Assembly: GCF_013390595.1 (NCBI RefSeq) | Contig: NZ_JACAWV010000022.1 | Coordinates: 434,001 to 498,000 of the forward strand | Length of the DNA: 64,000 nt | Source: Rhizobium sp. RM | Lineage (GTDB): Bacteria > Pseudomonadota > Alphaproteobacteria > Rhizobiales > Rhizobiaceae | Direction: 5' to 3' | Shown here: positions 7,800 through 17,917 of the stretch, piece by piece | How the letters are laid out: every line of letters starts with the position of its first letter | Position numbering within the stretch: the first letter of the stretch is position 1 | Translations under genes and position numbers: made by a program | Notes under the pieces: generated by a model | Told to the model about the DNA's origin: nothing | The model's input: only the letters and a program-made list of their open reading frames with translations | The model's database searches: none

Positions 7800-9692
7800 A
7801 TGCTCGATTCCCTGAGAAATGCTTCTCGAACCATGGCAGCAAAGCTGCTGCTTCTCCTGCTTGTTGTTTCTTTCGGCATCTGGGGTGTCTCCGCATCGCT
7901 TGTCACGTCGAATTCCCACGCGGTGGTGACCGTTGGCGACCAGACGGTTGGCCCGGAGGAATTCCGTCTCGCTTACCAGCGGCAGATTTCCGACCTGAGC
8001 CGCCAGTTCGGCACACGTCTGACGACCGAACAGGCCAAGGCCTTCGGCATTGACCGTCAGGTCTTCAGCCAGCTGGCCGCAGGCGCGGCTCTGGACGAAC
8101 TGGCCTCGAAGATGAACCTCGGCCTGTCCGAAGACCGGCTTGCCAACCTCATCGCCGAAGACCCCGCCTTCAAGTCGGTCAACGGCCAGTTTGACCGCAA
8201 TCTGTTCAGCGAGCGTCTGCGCAACTCCGGTTTCCGCGAGGATGATTACATCAAGGAGCGCAGCAAGGTTGCGGTTCGTAGCCAGATCGTCGAAGCCGTG
8301 TCCGATGGCTTCAAGGCGCCGCAGGTCCTGGTGGACGCGCTCAAGCAATATCGCCACGAACAGCGTTCGGTGGATTATGTGATCCTCTCCAACGCCGTCA
8401 TTCCTCCGGTCAAGGCACCGGGCGACGACGTGCTGACGCCGTGGTTCGAAACCAACAAGTCGAAATATCGCGCTCCGGAATTCCGCAAATTCACCTATGT
8501 TAAGCTTGAGCCATCGGATATTGCCGATCCGACCGCGATCACCGACGCCCAGATCACCGAATATTACGACAGCCACAAGGACAGCTTCCGCACCGCCGGT
8601 CGCCGCACCGTCGAGCAGCTCACCTTCCCGAACAAGGAAATGGCCGAAGCTGCCGCAGAGCAGATCCGCCTTGGCAACACCACCTATGACCAGGTCGTCA
8701 AGGATCAGGGCAAAACGGCGTCTGACGTGATGCTCGGCGAATTCACCCGCGACACCGTTCCTGATCCGGCGCTGGCCGATGCGGTCTTTGCCGTTCAGAA
8801 GGATGGCGGCGTAACGCGGGTCGTCGAAGGTGCATTTGGTCCGGTCGTTCTGCGCGTTACCGGCATCACGCCGGAAACGACCAAGACGCTGGATGAATCG
8901 AAAGAGGAAATCCGCAAGGATCTCGCAACCGCTGCCGCGGCTGAAGAAATCACCAACGTTCATGACCGTTACGAAGACCTGCGCGCAGGCGGCTCCTCGC
9001 TTGCCGACGCCGCCAAGGAACTGAACCTCAAGCCCGTCACCATCGCTGCCGCCGATGCCTCCGGCCTCGACGAAAAGGGCGACACCATTCAGGGTCTGCC
9101 CTCCCCGCAGCTCGTTTCTGACGTGTTCAAGACCGAGCCAGGTACAGAAGCGCTGCCGATCAACCTTGGTCGCGAAGGCTACATTTGGTTCGACGTCGAT
9201 GAAATCATCGCAGCCCGCGACCGCACGCTGGCCGAAGTCCGTGACGATGTCGTCGCCGACTGGACGGCAGAGCAGCAGCGCACGGCACTTGCCGCCAAGG
9301 CGGACGAGCTGAAGGCACGCGTCGAAAAGAGCGAAACGCTGGAAACCATTGCTGGCGAACTCGGCCTTGCCGTCGAGCAGAAGTCGGGCCTGCGCCGCAA
9401 CGGCGAGGACGCGATCTTCGGTCAGCAGACGATCGCCGCTGTATTCTCCGGTGGCGACGGCATGGTCGGCGCAGCCGCGGATGCTGATGGCTCCAGCCGC
9501 ATTCTCTTCAAGGTCACATCCGTCGACGCCAATGCACCGGCAGATGCGCTGACCAACGATGACCAGCAGTTGACGGCCATTGCCTCGGCAGCCGGCGACG
9601 ACATGCTCGACCAGATGGTCAACCGTCTGCAGAACGATTATGGTGTCACCATCAATCAGCCCCTCGCCGATCAGGCGATGGTCGGCTTCTAA
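7800..9692 (+). CDS. ppiD: membrane-anchored SurA/PpiD-type peptidyl-prolyl isomerase
   Basis: Periplasmic folding factor held in the inner membrane. One membrane segment at about residues 12-32 ([19 protein letters not shown]) is followed by a SurA N-terminal chaperone domain and a parvulin-type PPIC domain at roughly residues 245-370. The length of 630 matches PpiD. Start is the ATG at 7800 with GAGG upstream; 25 further upstream residues in frame are unconserved. trpD follows after 17 bases, and the ppiD-trpD-trpC order is typical of rhizobia. Confidence 0.92.
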   Translation: MLDSLRNASRTMAAKLLLLLLVVSFGIWGVSASLVTSNSHAVVTVGDQTVGPEEFRLAYQRQISDLSRQFGTRLTTEQAKAFGIDRQVFSQLAAGAALDELASKMNLGLSEDRLANLIAEDPAFKSVNGQFDRNLFSERLRNSGFREDDYIKERSKVAVRSQIVEAVSDGFKAPQVLVDALKQYRHEQRSVDYVILSNAVIPPVKAPGDDVLTPWFETNKSKYRAPEFRKFTYVKLEPSDIADPTAITDAQITEYYDSHKDSFRTAGRRTVEQLTFPNKEMAEAAAEQIRLGNTTYDQVVKDQGKTASDVMLGEFTRDTVPDPALADAVFAVQKDGGVTRVVEGAFGPVVLRVTGITPETTKTLDESKEEIRKDLATAAAAEEITNVHDRYEDLRAGGSSLADAAKELNLKPVTIAAADASGLDEKGDTIQGLPSPQLVSDVFKTEPGTEALPINLGREGYIWFDVDEIIAARDRTLAEVRDDVVADWTAEQQRTALAAKADELKARVEKSETLETIAGELGLAVEQKSGLRRNGEDAIFGQQTIAAVFSGGDGMVGAAADADGSSRILFKVTSVDANAPADALTNDDQQLTAIASAAGDDMLDQMVNRLQNDYGVTINQPLADQAMVGF

Positions 9693-9709
9693 GCGGGAGG
9701 CTTGAACAC

Positions 9710-10723
9710 ATGGCCGAACTGAAGCCGCTGATTGCCAAGGTCGCCAACGGGGAAAGCCTCAACCGCGAAGAATCGCGAGCGGCTTTCGACATCCTGATGT
9801 CCGGTGAGGCCACCCCGTCGCAGATCGGCGCATTTCTGATGGCGCTGCGCGTTCGCGGTGAAACGGTCGACGAAATCGTCGGCGCGGTGTCATCGATGCG
9901 GGCGCGCATGTTGCCAGTCAAGGCGCCTGCGGACGCCATCGATATCGTCGGCACGGGCGGCGACGGCATCGGCACCTACAACATCTCGACCCTGGCTTCG
10001 ATCATTGTTGCCGGCACGGGCGTACCGGTGGCAAAGCACGGCAACCGGGCGCTGAGCTCAAAATCCGGTACGGCCGATGCGCTTTCCGCGCTCGGCGTGA
10101 AGCTCGATATCGGCCCTGACATGATTGCACGCTGCATTGCCGAAGCCGGTCTCGGCTTCATGTTTGCGCAGCTGCACCACTCGGCCATGCGCCATGTCGG
10201 TCCGACCCGCGTCGAGCTTGGCACACGCACGGTGTTCAACCTGCTCGGCCCGCTGTCCAACCCGGCAGGCGCAAAACGCCAGCTGCTCGGCGTCTTCTCG
10301 CTCCGTTGGCTGGTGCCGCTGGCCGAAGTGCTGCGTGACCTCGGTTCGGAAAGCATCTGGGTTGTCCACGGCGATGGCATGGATGAAGTGACCACCACAG
10401 GCGTCACCCATGTTGCAGCACTGGAAAACGGCAAGATCCGCACCTTTGATCTGACGCCGAAGGATTTCGGTGTCGACGTAGCGAAAATGGACGACCTAAA
10501 GGGCGGCGACGGCATTGCCAACGCGGCTGCCCTGCGCGAAGTTCTCTCCGGCAAGCGCAACGCCTATCGCGACGTTTCGCTCTGCAACGCTGCCGCATCG
10601 CTGGTGATCGCCGGCAAGGCGGAAACGCTTGGCGATGCCATGAAGATCGCATCCGCTGCACTCGATGACGGCAAGGCTGCCGCCGCACTCGACCGCCTGG
10701 TCGCCGTTTCCAACGAGGAATGA
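9710..10723 (+). CDS. trpD: anthranilate phosphoribosyltransferase
   Basis: Moves phosphoribose from PRPP onto anthranilate, second step of tryptophan synthesis. Motifs include [14 protein letters not shown] (PRPP binding), [15 protein letters not shown], and the [10 protein letters not shown] anthranilate loop. Length 337 is normal and the protein is not fused to an amidotransferase. Followed by trpC after 10 bases. Confidence 0.97.
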   Translation: MAELKPLIAKVANGESLNREESRAAFDILMSGEATPSQIGAFLMALRVRGETVDEIVGAVSSMRARMLPVKAPADAIDIVGTGGDGIGTYNISTLASIIVAGTGVPVAKHGNRALSSKSGTADALSALGVKLDIGPDMIARCIAEAGLGFMFAQLHHSAMRHVGPTRVELGTRTVFNLLGPLSNPAGAKRQLLGVFSLRWLVPLAEVLRDLGSESIWVVHGDGMDEVTTTGVTHVAALENGKIRTFDLTPKDFGVDVAKMDDLKGGDGIANAAALREVLSGKRNAYRDVSLCNAAASLVIAGKAETLGDAMKIASAALDDGKAAAALDRLVAVSNEE

Positions 10724-10733
10724 GAGCCGCACC

Positions 10734-11549
10734 ATGAGCGACATTCTGAAGAAGATCGAAGCTTACAAGCTGGAAGAAATCGCCGCCGCCAAGGCAAAGG
10801 TTCCGGTTGCGGAACTGAAGGCGATGGCCGCAGACCAGACCGCACCACGCGGTTTTTACAAGGCGTTGCGGGCAAAGCAGGCGGAAGGCAAGTTCGGGCT
10901 GATTGCCGAGATCAAGAAGGCAAGCCCGTCCAAGGGCCTGATCCGTCCGGACTTCAATCCGCCGGCGCTCGCCGCAGCCTATGAAGCTGGTGGCGCTGCC
11001 TGTCTCTCCGTCCTGACCGATACGCCAAGCTTTCAGGGTGCACCGGAATTCCTGACCGCGGCACGCAATGCCTGCGCGTTGCCGGCACTGCGCAAGGATT
11101 TCATGTTCGACACCTACCAGGTGCATGAAGCCCGCGCCTGGGGCGCCGACTGCATTCTGCTGATCATGGCCTCGCTGTCGGACGATGACGCGAAACGCCT
11201 TGAAGACGAAGCGCTCGCGCTCGGCATGGATGTGCTGGTGGAAGTGCACGACGCCGAGGAGACCGAACGGGCACTGAAGCTGTCCTCACCCCTGCTTGGC
11301 ATCAACAACCGCAATCTGCGGACCTTCGAGGTCAGCCTCGAAACCAGCGAGAAGCTGGCCGGTCTCGTGCCCGCCGACAAGCTTTTGGTGGGTGAAAGCG
11401 GCATCTTCACCTTCGAGGATTGCAAGCGTCTCGAAAAGAGCGGCATCAGCACCTTCCTGGTTGGCGAAAGCCTGATGCGCAAGGACGACGTGACGGCGGC
11501 AACCGTGGCGTTGCTGACAGGCAAGACCGGCGTTCTGGCCGCAGAATGA
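10734..11549 (+). CDS. trpC: indole-3-glycerol phosphate synthase
   Basis: Closes the indole ring of CdRP. It is the single-function form of 271 residues, without a TrpF domain. Motifs are [33 protein letters not shown] and VGESLM. The ATG at 10734 gives the standard N-terminus [12 protein letters not shown]. Its stop overlaps the moaC start (ATGA). Confidence 0.97.
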   Translation: MSDILKKIEAYKLEEIAAAKAKVPVAELKAMAADQTAPRGFYKALRAKQAEGKFGLIAEIKKASPSKGLIRPDFNPPALAAAYEAGGAACLSVLTDTPSFQGAPEFLTAARNACALPALRKDFMFDTYQVHEARAWGADCILLIMASLSDDDAKRLEDEALALGMDVLVEVHDAEETERALKLSSPLLGINNRNLRTFEVSLETSEKLAGLVPADKLLVGESGIFTFEDCKRLEKSGISTFLVGESLMRKDDVTAATVALLTGKTGVLAAE

Positions 11550-12037
11550 GCGGCGACGGCAAGCTGACCCATATCGATGCGTCCGGCGAGGCGCATATGG
11601 TCGACGTTGGCGACAAGGCCGAAACGGTCCGTGTCGCCATCGCCGAAGGTTTCGTAAAAATGAAGCCGGAAACACTTGCCCTGATCCGTGAAGGCAACGC
11701 CAAGAAAGGTGATGTCATTGGTACGGCAAGGCTGGCCGGCATCATGGCTGCCAAACAGACCGCAAGTCTCATACCGTTGTGCCACCCGCTGATGTTGACC
11801 AAGGTGGCGGTAGACATCACCGAAGACAGCGCCCTGCCCGGCCTGCGCGTCGAGGCGATGGCGAAGCTGACGGGAAAAACCGGCGTAGAGATGGAGGCGC
11901 TGACTGCCGTCTCCGTCGCCTGCCTGACGATCTATGACATGGCGAAAGCCGCCGACAAGGCGATGGAAATCATCAACATTCGCCTCGTTGAAAAAAGCGG
12001 CGGAAAATCCGGCGATTTCTGGCGCGAGGAACCCTGA
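11546..12037 (+). CDS. moaC: cyclic pyranopterin monophosphate synthase
   Basis: Acts after MoaA, converting 3',8-cyclo-GTP to cPMP in molybdenum cofactor synthesis. 163 residues. [16 protein letters not shown], the LIPLCHPL loop and [19 protein letters not shown] are diagnostic. Start overlaps trpC by four bases and the stop overlaps moeA by one (TGATG), so trpD-trpC-moaC-moeA look like one coupled operon. Confidence 0.97.
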   Translation: MSGDGKLTHIDASGEAHMVDVGDKAETVRVAIAEGFVKMKPETLALIREGNAKKGDVIGTARLAGIMAAKQTASLIPLCHPLMLTKVAVDITEDSALPGLRVEAMAKLTGKTGVEMEALTAVSVACLTIYDMAKAADKAMEIINIRLVEKSGGKSGDFWREEP

Positions 12038-13263
12038 TGAAACCGCTGCTGCCCGTTGACGATGCCAAGGCCCGCCTTCTGGATGCGGCGGCTCCCGTTA
12101 CGGAAAGCGAGTTGCTGCCGCTGTCGGTGTGCGACGGTCGGGTTCTGGCTGCCGATCTGCCTGCCCTTCTCACCCAGCCACCTTTCGATGCGTCGGCCAT
12201 GGACGGTTATGCGCTCAGCGCCGCTGATACCCCGGCCATCGGCTCCGTTCTGACCGTCATTGGCCAGGCTGCCGCCGGACATGCATTTGAGGGAACGCTC
12301 GGCCATGGCGAAGCCGTCCGCATCTTCACCGGCGCGCCCGTGCCGAAAGGTGCAGACGCCATTCTCATTCAGGAAGACGCCGACCGTCTCGACGAGAACA
12401 GGATTCGAACGACGTTCGAAGTCAGGGTCGGACAGCATATTCGCCCGCGCGGGCAGGATTTTGCCGAAGGTGAAACCGTTCTTGCAGCCGGGCGTCAGCT
12501 CGATTTCACCGCATTGACGGTTGCGGCGGCAATGAACCACGCGAAACTTGCCGTCTACCGCAAGCCGCTGATCGCCATCCTCGCCACCGGCGACGAACTG
12601 TTGCCGCCCGGAAGCAGCCCGAACCCGGCTCAGATCATCGCCTCGAACACATTCGGTGTCTCGGCCCTTGCCAAAAATGCAGGCGCGGACGTTCTCGATC
12701 TCGGCATCATTCCTGACGACGATACCTTGATCCGTGCGGCAATCAGCAAGGCAATCGCCGCAAAGGCGGATGTTCTCGTGACACTTGGCGGCGCATCTGT
12801 CGGCGACCATGATCTTGTGCAGGCCGCCTTGAAGGCCGAAGGCATGCAGCTCGATTTCTGGCGCATTGCCATGCGGCCCGGAAAGCCGTTGATGGTTGGG
12901 GCGATCGGCGACATGCAGGTTCTCGGCCTGCCGGGAAATCCCGTGGCAAGCCTTGTCTGCAGCCTGCTGTTCCTGGAGCCGCTGGTCCGCAAGATCGCCC
13001 GTCTTGCCCCCATGCCGCGAATGGGCGTCGCGACGACCGCAACCGCGCTCAAGGCAAACGATCACCGTCAGGACTATGTTCGCGCCCGGCTGATCGTCGA
13101 TGATGGACAGGAAACAGTTGCCGAAGCCTACACCAAGCAGGATTCGTCGATGATGAAGATCCTCGCTCATTCCGACTGCCTGATCGTTCGTCCACCCAAT
13201 GCGCCTGAACTTGCGGCAGGTTCACAATGCCCTATCATTCGCTTCCGGGCCCAGAACGTCTGA
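12037..13263 (+). CDS. moeA: molybdopterin molybdotransferase
   Basis: Inserts molybdate into adenylated molybdopterin. 408 residues with the four-domain MoeA layout: SAMDGYAL near residue 49-56, IFTGAPVPKGADAI, the MoCF-type central domain with TGDELLPPG and TLGGASVGDHD, and GLPGNPVAS near 306. Translationally coupled to moaC. In many rhizobia lexA follows moeA; here an A/T-rich gap and a GGDEF gene follow instead. Confidence 0.96.
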   Translation: MKPLLPVDDAKARLLDAAAPVTESELLPLSVCDGRVLAADLPALLTQPPFDASAMDGYALSAADTPAIGSVLTVIGQAAAGHAFEGTLGHGEAVRIFTGAPVPKGADAILIQEDADRLDENRIRTTFEVRVGQHIRPRGQDFAEGETVLAAGRQLDFTALTVAAAMNHAKLAVYRKPLIAILATGDELLPPGSSPNPAQIIASNTFGVSALAKNAGADVLDLGIIPDDDTLIRAAISKAIAAKADVLVTLGGASVGDHDLVQAALKAEGMQLDFWRIAMRPGKPLMVGAIGDMQVLGLPGNPVASLVCSLLFLEPLVRKIARLAPMPRMGVATTATALKANDHRQDYVRARLIVDDGQETVAEAYTKQDSSMMKILAHSDCLIVRPPNAPELAAGSQCPIIRFRAQNV

Positions 13264-13643
13264 AACATTCCGACGATGTCACCTGCCTGCGACAGTAACG
13301 CCGGTGAAATTTCCCAATAATATCGTTTAAAATATCATCGGCGCAAAGAACACTCTGTTGTATGCGGTCGTTCCGGTGTAAGTGGGCGCTCCCACCGCAA
13401 AGCTTCGTCCACGGCAAGACTTGCATTGTTGAACAATTGCAACCGGACGACCTGCCGGACGGCACGATCAAGAAAAACGACCAAAGAACGAAAAGAAATT
13501 TGAAAACCTATACGTTGTCAAATAAGTACAAATTCCGAAAGATAAATTCAGTGAACAAAAATTACTTCGCTGTAAATTAGGCTTTTCAAAACAAGTTTCC
13601 TAACAATAATCTCTAAAGTAAGCAGACTCACTGGAGTTCCTTG
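13264..13643. other. A/T-rich intergenic stretch before the diguanylate cyclase gene
   Basis: About 380 bases, clearly richer in A and T than its surroundings, especially 13485-13615. No convincing gene; the one plus frame (13362-13580) ends in a lysine/asparagine-rich tail typical of non-coding DNA. Probably holds the promoter of the GGDEF gene. No direct GTTC-N7-GTTC SOS box was seen. Confidence 0.4.
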
Positions 13644-14714
13644 ATGAACACGGTATCCACGCCGAAGGCGACGGGGCCTGATATCGCCGCGCAGATCACC
13701 TATGCGATGCGCAGCATGGGCGTTTCGCCAATTCCGCGTAACTACCAGCTTTTCTACGAAGCCTATATCGGCTCCAACCCGGCCTTGACGAGAGATCTCA
13801 CGGCACTCGGCAGCCGGGCAACGCAGGAAGAGCTGGACGATCTATGCGCGCACTACTTCGACACCAGCGCTGTCAGACTGATCGACGATGTGCAGGAGCG
13901 CGTGCGCCAGGAGCTGGAAGCCCTGTTAAACACGCTGCGTCGCGAACAATCCTCGATCGAGAACTACAACAGAATTCTCGGCGAGACGCGCCAGCGCATC
14001 GATGACAAGAACGCGACCAGCACCAACATCCTGAAAAACGCCATTGCCCTTCTGGCAGAGGCCACAGGAACAAAGCTTGTCGACGGCGAAAAGGCCGTCA
14101 ACGACGTCAACCGCCATGCCGAGGAAATGCATCAGGTTCGTCTGGAGCTGGACGAATACAAGCGCATCGCCAACACCGACTCCCTGACACGGCTTTCCAA
14201 CCGTCGCGCTTTCGACGACCGGCTTGCCAGCATCTATGACAGCTCACTTGGACTGAACTACACAACGCTCGCCCTGCTGGATATCGACCACTTCAAGAAG
14301 ATCAACGACACCTTTGGTCATCCGGTTGGTGACAAGATCCTGGCAACTGTCGCTTCCGTCATTCGCGCCAATGTGCGCAAGGATGGTTTTGTCGCCAGAA
14401 GCGGCGGTGAGGAATTCGCCATTATTCTGGATGGCAATACGCCTGAAGAAGTCATGGTGGCCTGTGAACGCATCCGCCTTGCGCTGGAAAGCACGCCATT
14501 CCGTCACTCCAAGTCGGGCATCGATTACGGCCCGGTGACGATTTCGATCGGCTTCGCGTCTGCTGCCCAGGCGGACAATCCCGGCGAGCTCTACGCCCAT
14601 GCCGATACGGCGCTCTACCATGCCAAGGAAACGGGCCGTAATCGCACCGTCTTTTTTGAAGAGGGCATGCAGAAGAACTACGTCGGCAAGAACTGGCTCA
14701 TCTACAAGAAATAA
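13644..14714 (+). CDS. diguanylate cyclase (soluble, C-terminal GGDEF)
   Basis: Makes cyclic-di-GMP from two GTP. 356 residues, no membrane segment. The first 165 residues are helical with a probable coiled coil at about 85-170. The GGDEF domain covers about 178-340, with the active site GGEEF at 254-258. The product-inhibition I-site should read RxxD five residues before GGEEF; here it is RKDG (245-248), so the aspartate is missing. The ATG at 13644 has TGGAG seven bases upstream. By position it may be the counterpart of A. tumefaciens DgcB, but that is from memory. Strong terminator follows. Confidence 0.9.
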   Translation: MNTVSTPKATGPDIAAQITYAMRSMGVSPIPRNYQLFYEAYIGSNPALTRDLTALGSRATQEELDDLCAHYFDTSAVRLIDDVQERVRQELEALLNTLRREQSSIENYNRILGETRQRIDDKNATSTNILKNAIALLAEATGTKLVDGEKAVNDVNRHAEEMHQVRLELDEYKRIANTDSLTRLSNRRAFDDRLASIYDSSLGLNYTTLALLDIDHFKKINDTFGHPVGDKILATVASVIRANVRKDGFVARSGGEEFAIILDGNTPEEVMVACERIRLALESTPFRHSKSGIDYGPVTISIGFASAAQADNPGELYAHADTALYHAKETGRNRTVFFEEGMQKNYVGKNWLIYKK

Positions 14715-14741
14715 AGGCTGGAACGCCGAAAAAGCTGATAA

Positions 14742-14772
14742 AAAAGGCCGCGAAAGCGGCCTTTTCTCTATT
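14742..14772 (+). terminator. rho-independent terminator
   Basis: AAAAGGCCGC (14742-14751) pairs exactly with GCGGCCTTTT (14756-14765) around GAAA, followed by a T-rich stretch. Ends the GGDEF transcript and may also serve the convergent PNPOx gene. Confidence 0.85.
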
Positions 14773-14795
14773 TTCGCGTCACCACTTTCGCGATG

Positions 14796-15416
14796 TCACC
14801 ACATCGTTTTTGCGGCGCGCACCGGCCATTCCCGATCATAGGTTTCCTGATCGAAGCTTGCCTTTGCGGCCTTCAGCAAGGTGCCGGGCGTTGGCAAGGA
14901 GGTCGGATCAACAAAATGTTCGGGGTTCCACAGTTCGGAGCGCATGAGCGCACGCGCACACTGGAAATAAACCTCGCCGATGGTGATGACGATCACGGTG
15001 CGTGGATGCTTGCCATCCATCTCGAAACTATGCAGCAGGTCGGGATCGACGGAAACCACAGCCGTACCATTGACCCGCATCGTCGTATTGGAACCGGGGA
15101 TCAGGAACATCAGCGCCACACGCGGATCGCGCACGATGTTCATCAGCGAGTCGACACGGTTGTTGCCGCGCCAGTCGGGAAGCAGCAGTGTCGTTTCGTC
15201 GCCGATGCGCACGACACCGTCGCCAGCCTGCGGCCTGTCACCGCGCGGTGAACAGTCCATACCTTCCGGCCCAACCGTCGCCAAAGCCACAAAGGGCGAT
15301 GCCTCGATCATCTGACGATATTCGGCGGTCAGCGCGCTCGTTACCTTGGCAACCGATGCTTCGGTCACGCCGTCATAGATGGCCTTCAATTCCTCGACGC
15401 TACGAATAATCGTCAT
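14796..15416 (-). CDS. pyridoxamine 5'-phosphate oxidase family FMN-binding protein
   Basis: 206 residues with a split-barrel flavin fold of the PNPOx-like type: PFVALATVGPEGMDCSPRG, then LLLPDWRGNNRVDS and ALMFLIPGSNTTMRVNG. This matches the MSMEG_1004-like subgroup, whose members bind FMN (or F420 in actinobacteria). The physiological substrate is unknown. The ATG at 15416 is preceded by GAGGG. It follows the Kef gene by 58 bases on the same strand, so they may be cotranscribed. Confidence 0.85.
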   Translation of the reverse strand: MTIIRSVEELKAIYDGVTEASVAKVTSALTAEYRQMIEASPFVALATVGPEGMDCSPRGDRPQAGDGVVRIGDETTLLLPDWRGNNRVDSLMNIVRDPRVALMFLIPGSNTTMRVNGTAVVSVDPDLLHSFEMDGKHPRTVIVITIGEVYFQCARALMRSELWNPEHFVDPTSLPTPGTLLKAAKASFDQETYDREWPVRAAKTMW

Positions 15417-15474
15417 CTGCCCTCTTCCCTCATCGACATCAGACCATGCCCCCCTCAGGAGAACAACAGCCCGC

Positions 15475-17286
15475 TTACTCCTCGTCCTGCTCCACCTTTT
15501 CCCGTTCGGCACGCTCGCGCGCAGTGCGGGCGGCAACGAGATCGGCAGGCTGGGCATTGCCACGGATCAGCGAACGCCCGGCATAGATACCGCCAACGAT
15601 TTCCATGGCAAAGCGCTCTGCATCCCTGTCGCGGAACTCCTCGACGAGACGCACCGCATCCTCCTGGTCCTCGCCCATGGCAGTCAACACCTCACCGCTG
15701 AAAATCAGCGCCGATTCCAGTGTTTCGCGGATCTGGTAGTCCACCCCGGCCTTCAGCAGATCGATGGCATGGCCACGGTCGAAGGCGCGGGCCAGAACAG
15801 GAATTAGCGGGAACTCGTGCTTGACGATTTCGGCGATACGGATCGCCGCCTCCTTGTCGTCGACACAGATCAGCACGGCACGCGCCGTTCCGGCGCCGGC
15901 GGCATGCAGAATTTCCGCCCGCGAACCATCGCCATAATAGACCTTGAAACCGAACTCCGCCGCATCACGGACGAAATCGGCGTCCCTGTCGATCAGCGAC
16001 AATGTGTAACCGCGCGCCAGAAGCGGCTGGCTGACAATCTGGCCGAAGCGGCCAAAGCCAATCAGCAGGATGCTGCCTTCGACATTTTCCGGCATATCGA
16101 GGTCGTCGGTATTGGGAGCAGCCTTGGGAACGATACGGTCATGCAGGATGACCATTAGCGGCGTCAGCACCATGGAGATGATGATCGTTGCCGTCAGGAT
16201 GGCGTTGGATTCGCGGTCGAGCACGCCGGCGTTGACCGCCGCCGAATAGAGCACGAATGCAAATTCGCCGCCCTGCGCCATCAGTACCGCCCGCTCCAGG
16301 CTTTCGCGGCGCGTCGTGCCAAGTGCACGCGCAACGCCGTAAATCAGGAACGCCTTCAGCAACATGTAACCGGCAACGCTGACCACAACGAGCTGCCAGT
16401 TCGCACCGATCACGCCGATATCGATCGCCATGCCGACGCCGAGAAAAAACAGCCCGAGCAGAATGCCGCGGAATGGCTCGATGTCAGCCTCGAGCTGGTG
16501 GCGGAAAGAGGATTCCGAAAGAAGAACACCGGCGAGAAACGCACCCATCGCCATGGAGAGGCCGCTGACCTGCATCAGAAGCGCTGATCCCAGCACTACC
16601 AGAAGCGCTGCCGCGGTCATCACCTCACGCGCGCCGGAGGCAGCCAGAAGCCGGAAGAACGGATTGAGAAGATAACGGCCCGCCAGAATGAGTGCTCCAA
16701 CGGCGGAAAGCGCAATACCGACCGAAACCCAGCGCTCGGAGGCCGTGACCTCCTCCCCACCTGAACCAAGGAAGGCAACCAGCGCCAGAAGCGGCACGAT
16801 GGCCAGATCCTCGAACAGCAGGATCGCAATGATCCGCTGCCCCTTGAGACTGGACATGCTGTTGCGTTCCTGAAGCATCTGCATGACGATCGCGGTCGAC
16901 GTCAGCACGAAACCCGTTCCGGCAACGAAGGATGGAATGATCGGAAAGCCAAGCGCGATGCCGATCAGTGTCAGGCCGGCCATGCATACGAGCACCTGAA
17001 GTGCGCCGAGCCCGAATATATCCTTGCGCATCGACCACAGCCGTGACGGCTGCATTTCAAGGCCGATGATGAACAGGAACATCACCACGCCAAGTTCGGC
17101 GATGTGGAGAATGGCCTGCGAATTGGAAAAGAAACCGAGACCATAGGGGCCCACGACAAGACCGGCAGCAAGATAGCCGAGAACCGAGCCAAGTCCGATC
17201 CGCTTGAAAATCGGCGCGGCCACAACGCCGGCAGCCAAAAGCACGACCACCTGAGCCAGATCATTTCCGTTCGCTTCGACCGCCAC
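15475..17286 (-). CDS. Kef-type monovalent cation:proton antiporter (CPA2) with RCK domain
   Basis: 603 residues. About twelve membrane segments span residues 8-385 (starts AQVVVLLAAGVV, IGLEMQPSRLW), then an RCK/TrkA-N Rossmann domain from about 408 (LLIGFGRFGQIVSQ, LIDRDADFV, YGDGSRAEIL). This is the layout of KefB/KefC-like K+/H+ antiporters. No ancillary KefG/KefF quinone reductase is adjacent, although a flavin-type protein lies just downstream. Starts with GTG at 17286, with GGGGTGG just upstream. The specific ion is not decided by the sequence. Confidence 0.88.
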   Translation of the reverse strand: MAVEANGNDLAQVVVLLAAGVVAAPIFKRIGLGSVLGYLAAGLVVGPYGLGFFSNSQAILHIAELGVVMFLFIIGLEMQPSRLWSMRKDIFGLGALQVLVCMAGLTLIGIALGFPIIPSFVAGTGFVLTSTAIVMQMLQERNSMSSLKGQRIIAILLFEDLAIVPLLALVAFLGSGGEEVTASERWVSVGIALSAVGALILAGRYLLNPFFRLLAASGAREVMTAAALLVVLGSALLMQVSGLSMAMGAFLAGVLLSESSFRHQLEADIEPFRGILLGLFFLGVGMAIDIGVIGANWQLVVVSVAGYMLLKAFLIYGVARALGTTRRESLERAVLMAQGGEFAFVLYSAAVNAGVLDRESNAILTATIIISMVLTPLMVILHDRIVPKAAPNTDDLDMPENVEGSILLIGFGRFGQIVSQPLLARGYTLSLIDRDADFVRDAAEFGFKVYYGDGSRAEILHAAGAGTARAVLICVDDKEAAIRIAEIVKHEFPLIPVLARAFDRGHAIDLLKAGVDYQIRETLESALIFSGEVLTAMGEDQEDAVRLVEEFRDRDAERFAMEIVGGIYAGRSLIRGNAQPADLVAARTARERAEREKVEQDEE

Positions 17287-17438
17287 GCGCCACCCCGTAT
17301 CAAATGCAGGACGAGGGTGTCGCCCCTCGTCGAATTGCCGTCAAAGTTCAAGAAAGTCCGGAGCAAAGGAGGCGAAGACCCCGGTTTTCCGAAGCATGCC
17401 TCTCTCAACACCCTTGATGTGTTCTAGCGGGATTGCCG

Positions 17439-17792
17439 TTACCGGCTCAAGCCTTTTTCCGCCAGTTCCCGTTCATAGGACTGAAACAGTGCGTCACCCG
17501 TCTCTCCGAGTTCGCGCAGATATCTCCATGTGAAGATGCCGCTGTCGTGGCCATCGTCAAAAACGATCCGGACGGCGTAGTTTCCGGTCGCCGAAAGGGC
17601 GCGAATTGTGACGTTGCGCTTGCCGGGAACCGTGACCTTCTGCCCCGGCCCGTGTCCCTGCACCTCCGCCGACGGAGAAAGGACGCGCAGCATTTCCGCG
17701 CTCAGCCGAAAGGCGGTTCCGTCATCGAACGAGACGGTCAGTTCCTTCCGGTCTTTCGACACACGCAGTTCTATCGGCCAGACATCACTCAT
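17439..17792 (-). CDS. DUF971 domain protein
   Basis: 117 residues, one DUF971 domain (the fold at the N-terminus of gamma-butyrobetaine hydroxylases). Diagnostic are WPIELRVSKDRKELTVSFDDG near the start and the GHDSGIFTWRYLRELG block near the end. Often linked with Fe-S cluster or molybdenum cofactor genes; here it is divergent from moaA with 125 bases between starts. Role unknown. Confidence 0.85.
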   Translation of the reverse strand: MSDVWPIELRVSKDRKELTVSFDDGTAFRLSAEMLRVLSPSAEVQGHGPGQKVTVPGKRNVTIRALSATGNYAVRIVFDDGHDSGIFTWRYLRELGETGDALFQSYERELAEKGLSR

Positions 17793-17917
17793 TTTTCACT
17801 TCCGCAGCAGTGGCTTTTGCGCGAGAATTACGAGCTTGCCCAACGATAGGCAAGGCACTACATCCTAATGAACGCCAAGAGATTTTCTAAACACGTTTGG
17901 CGAACGGAGACGGACAC

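Noticed and set aside
13362-13580. Plus-strand frame of 72 codons in the A/T-rich gap
   Set aside because: Lysine/asparagine-rich end reflects base composition; no ribosome site or family.
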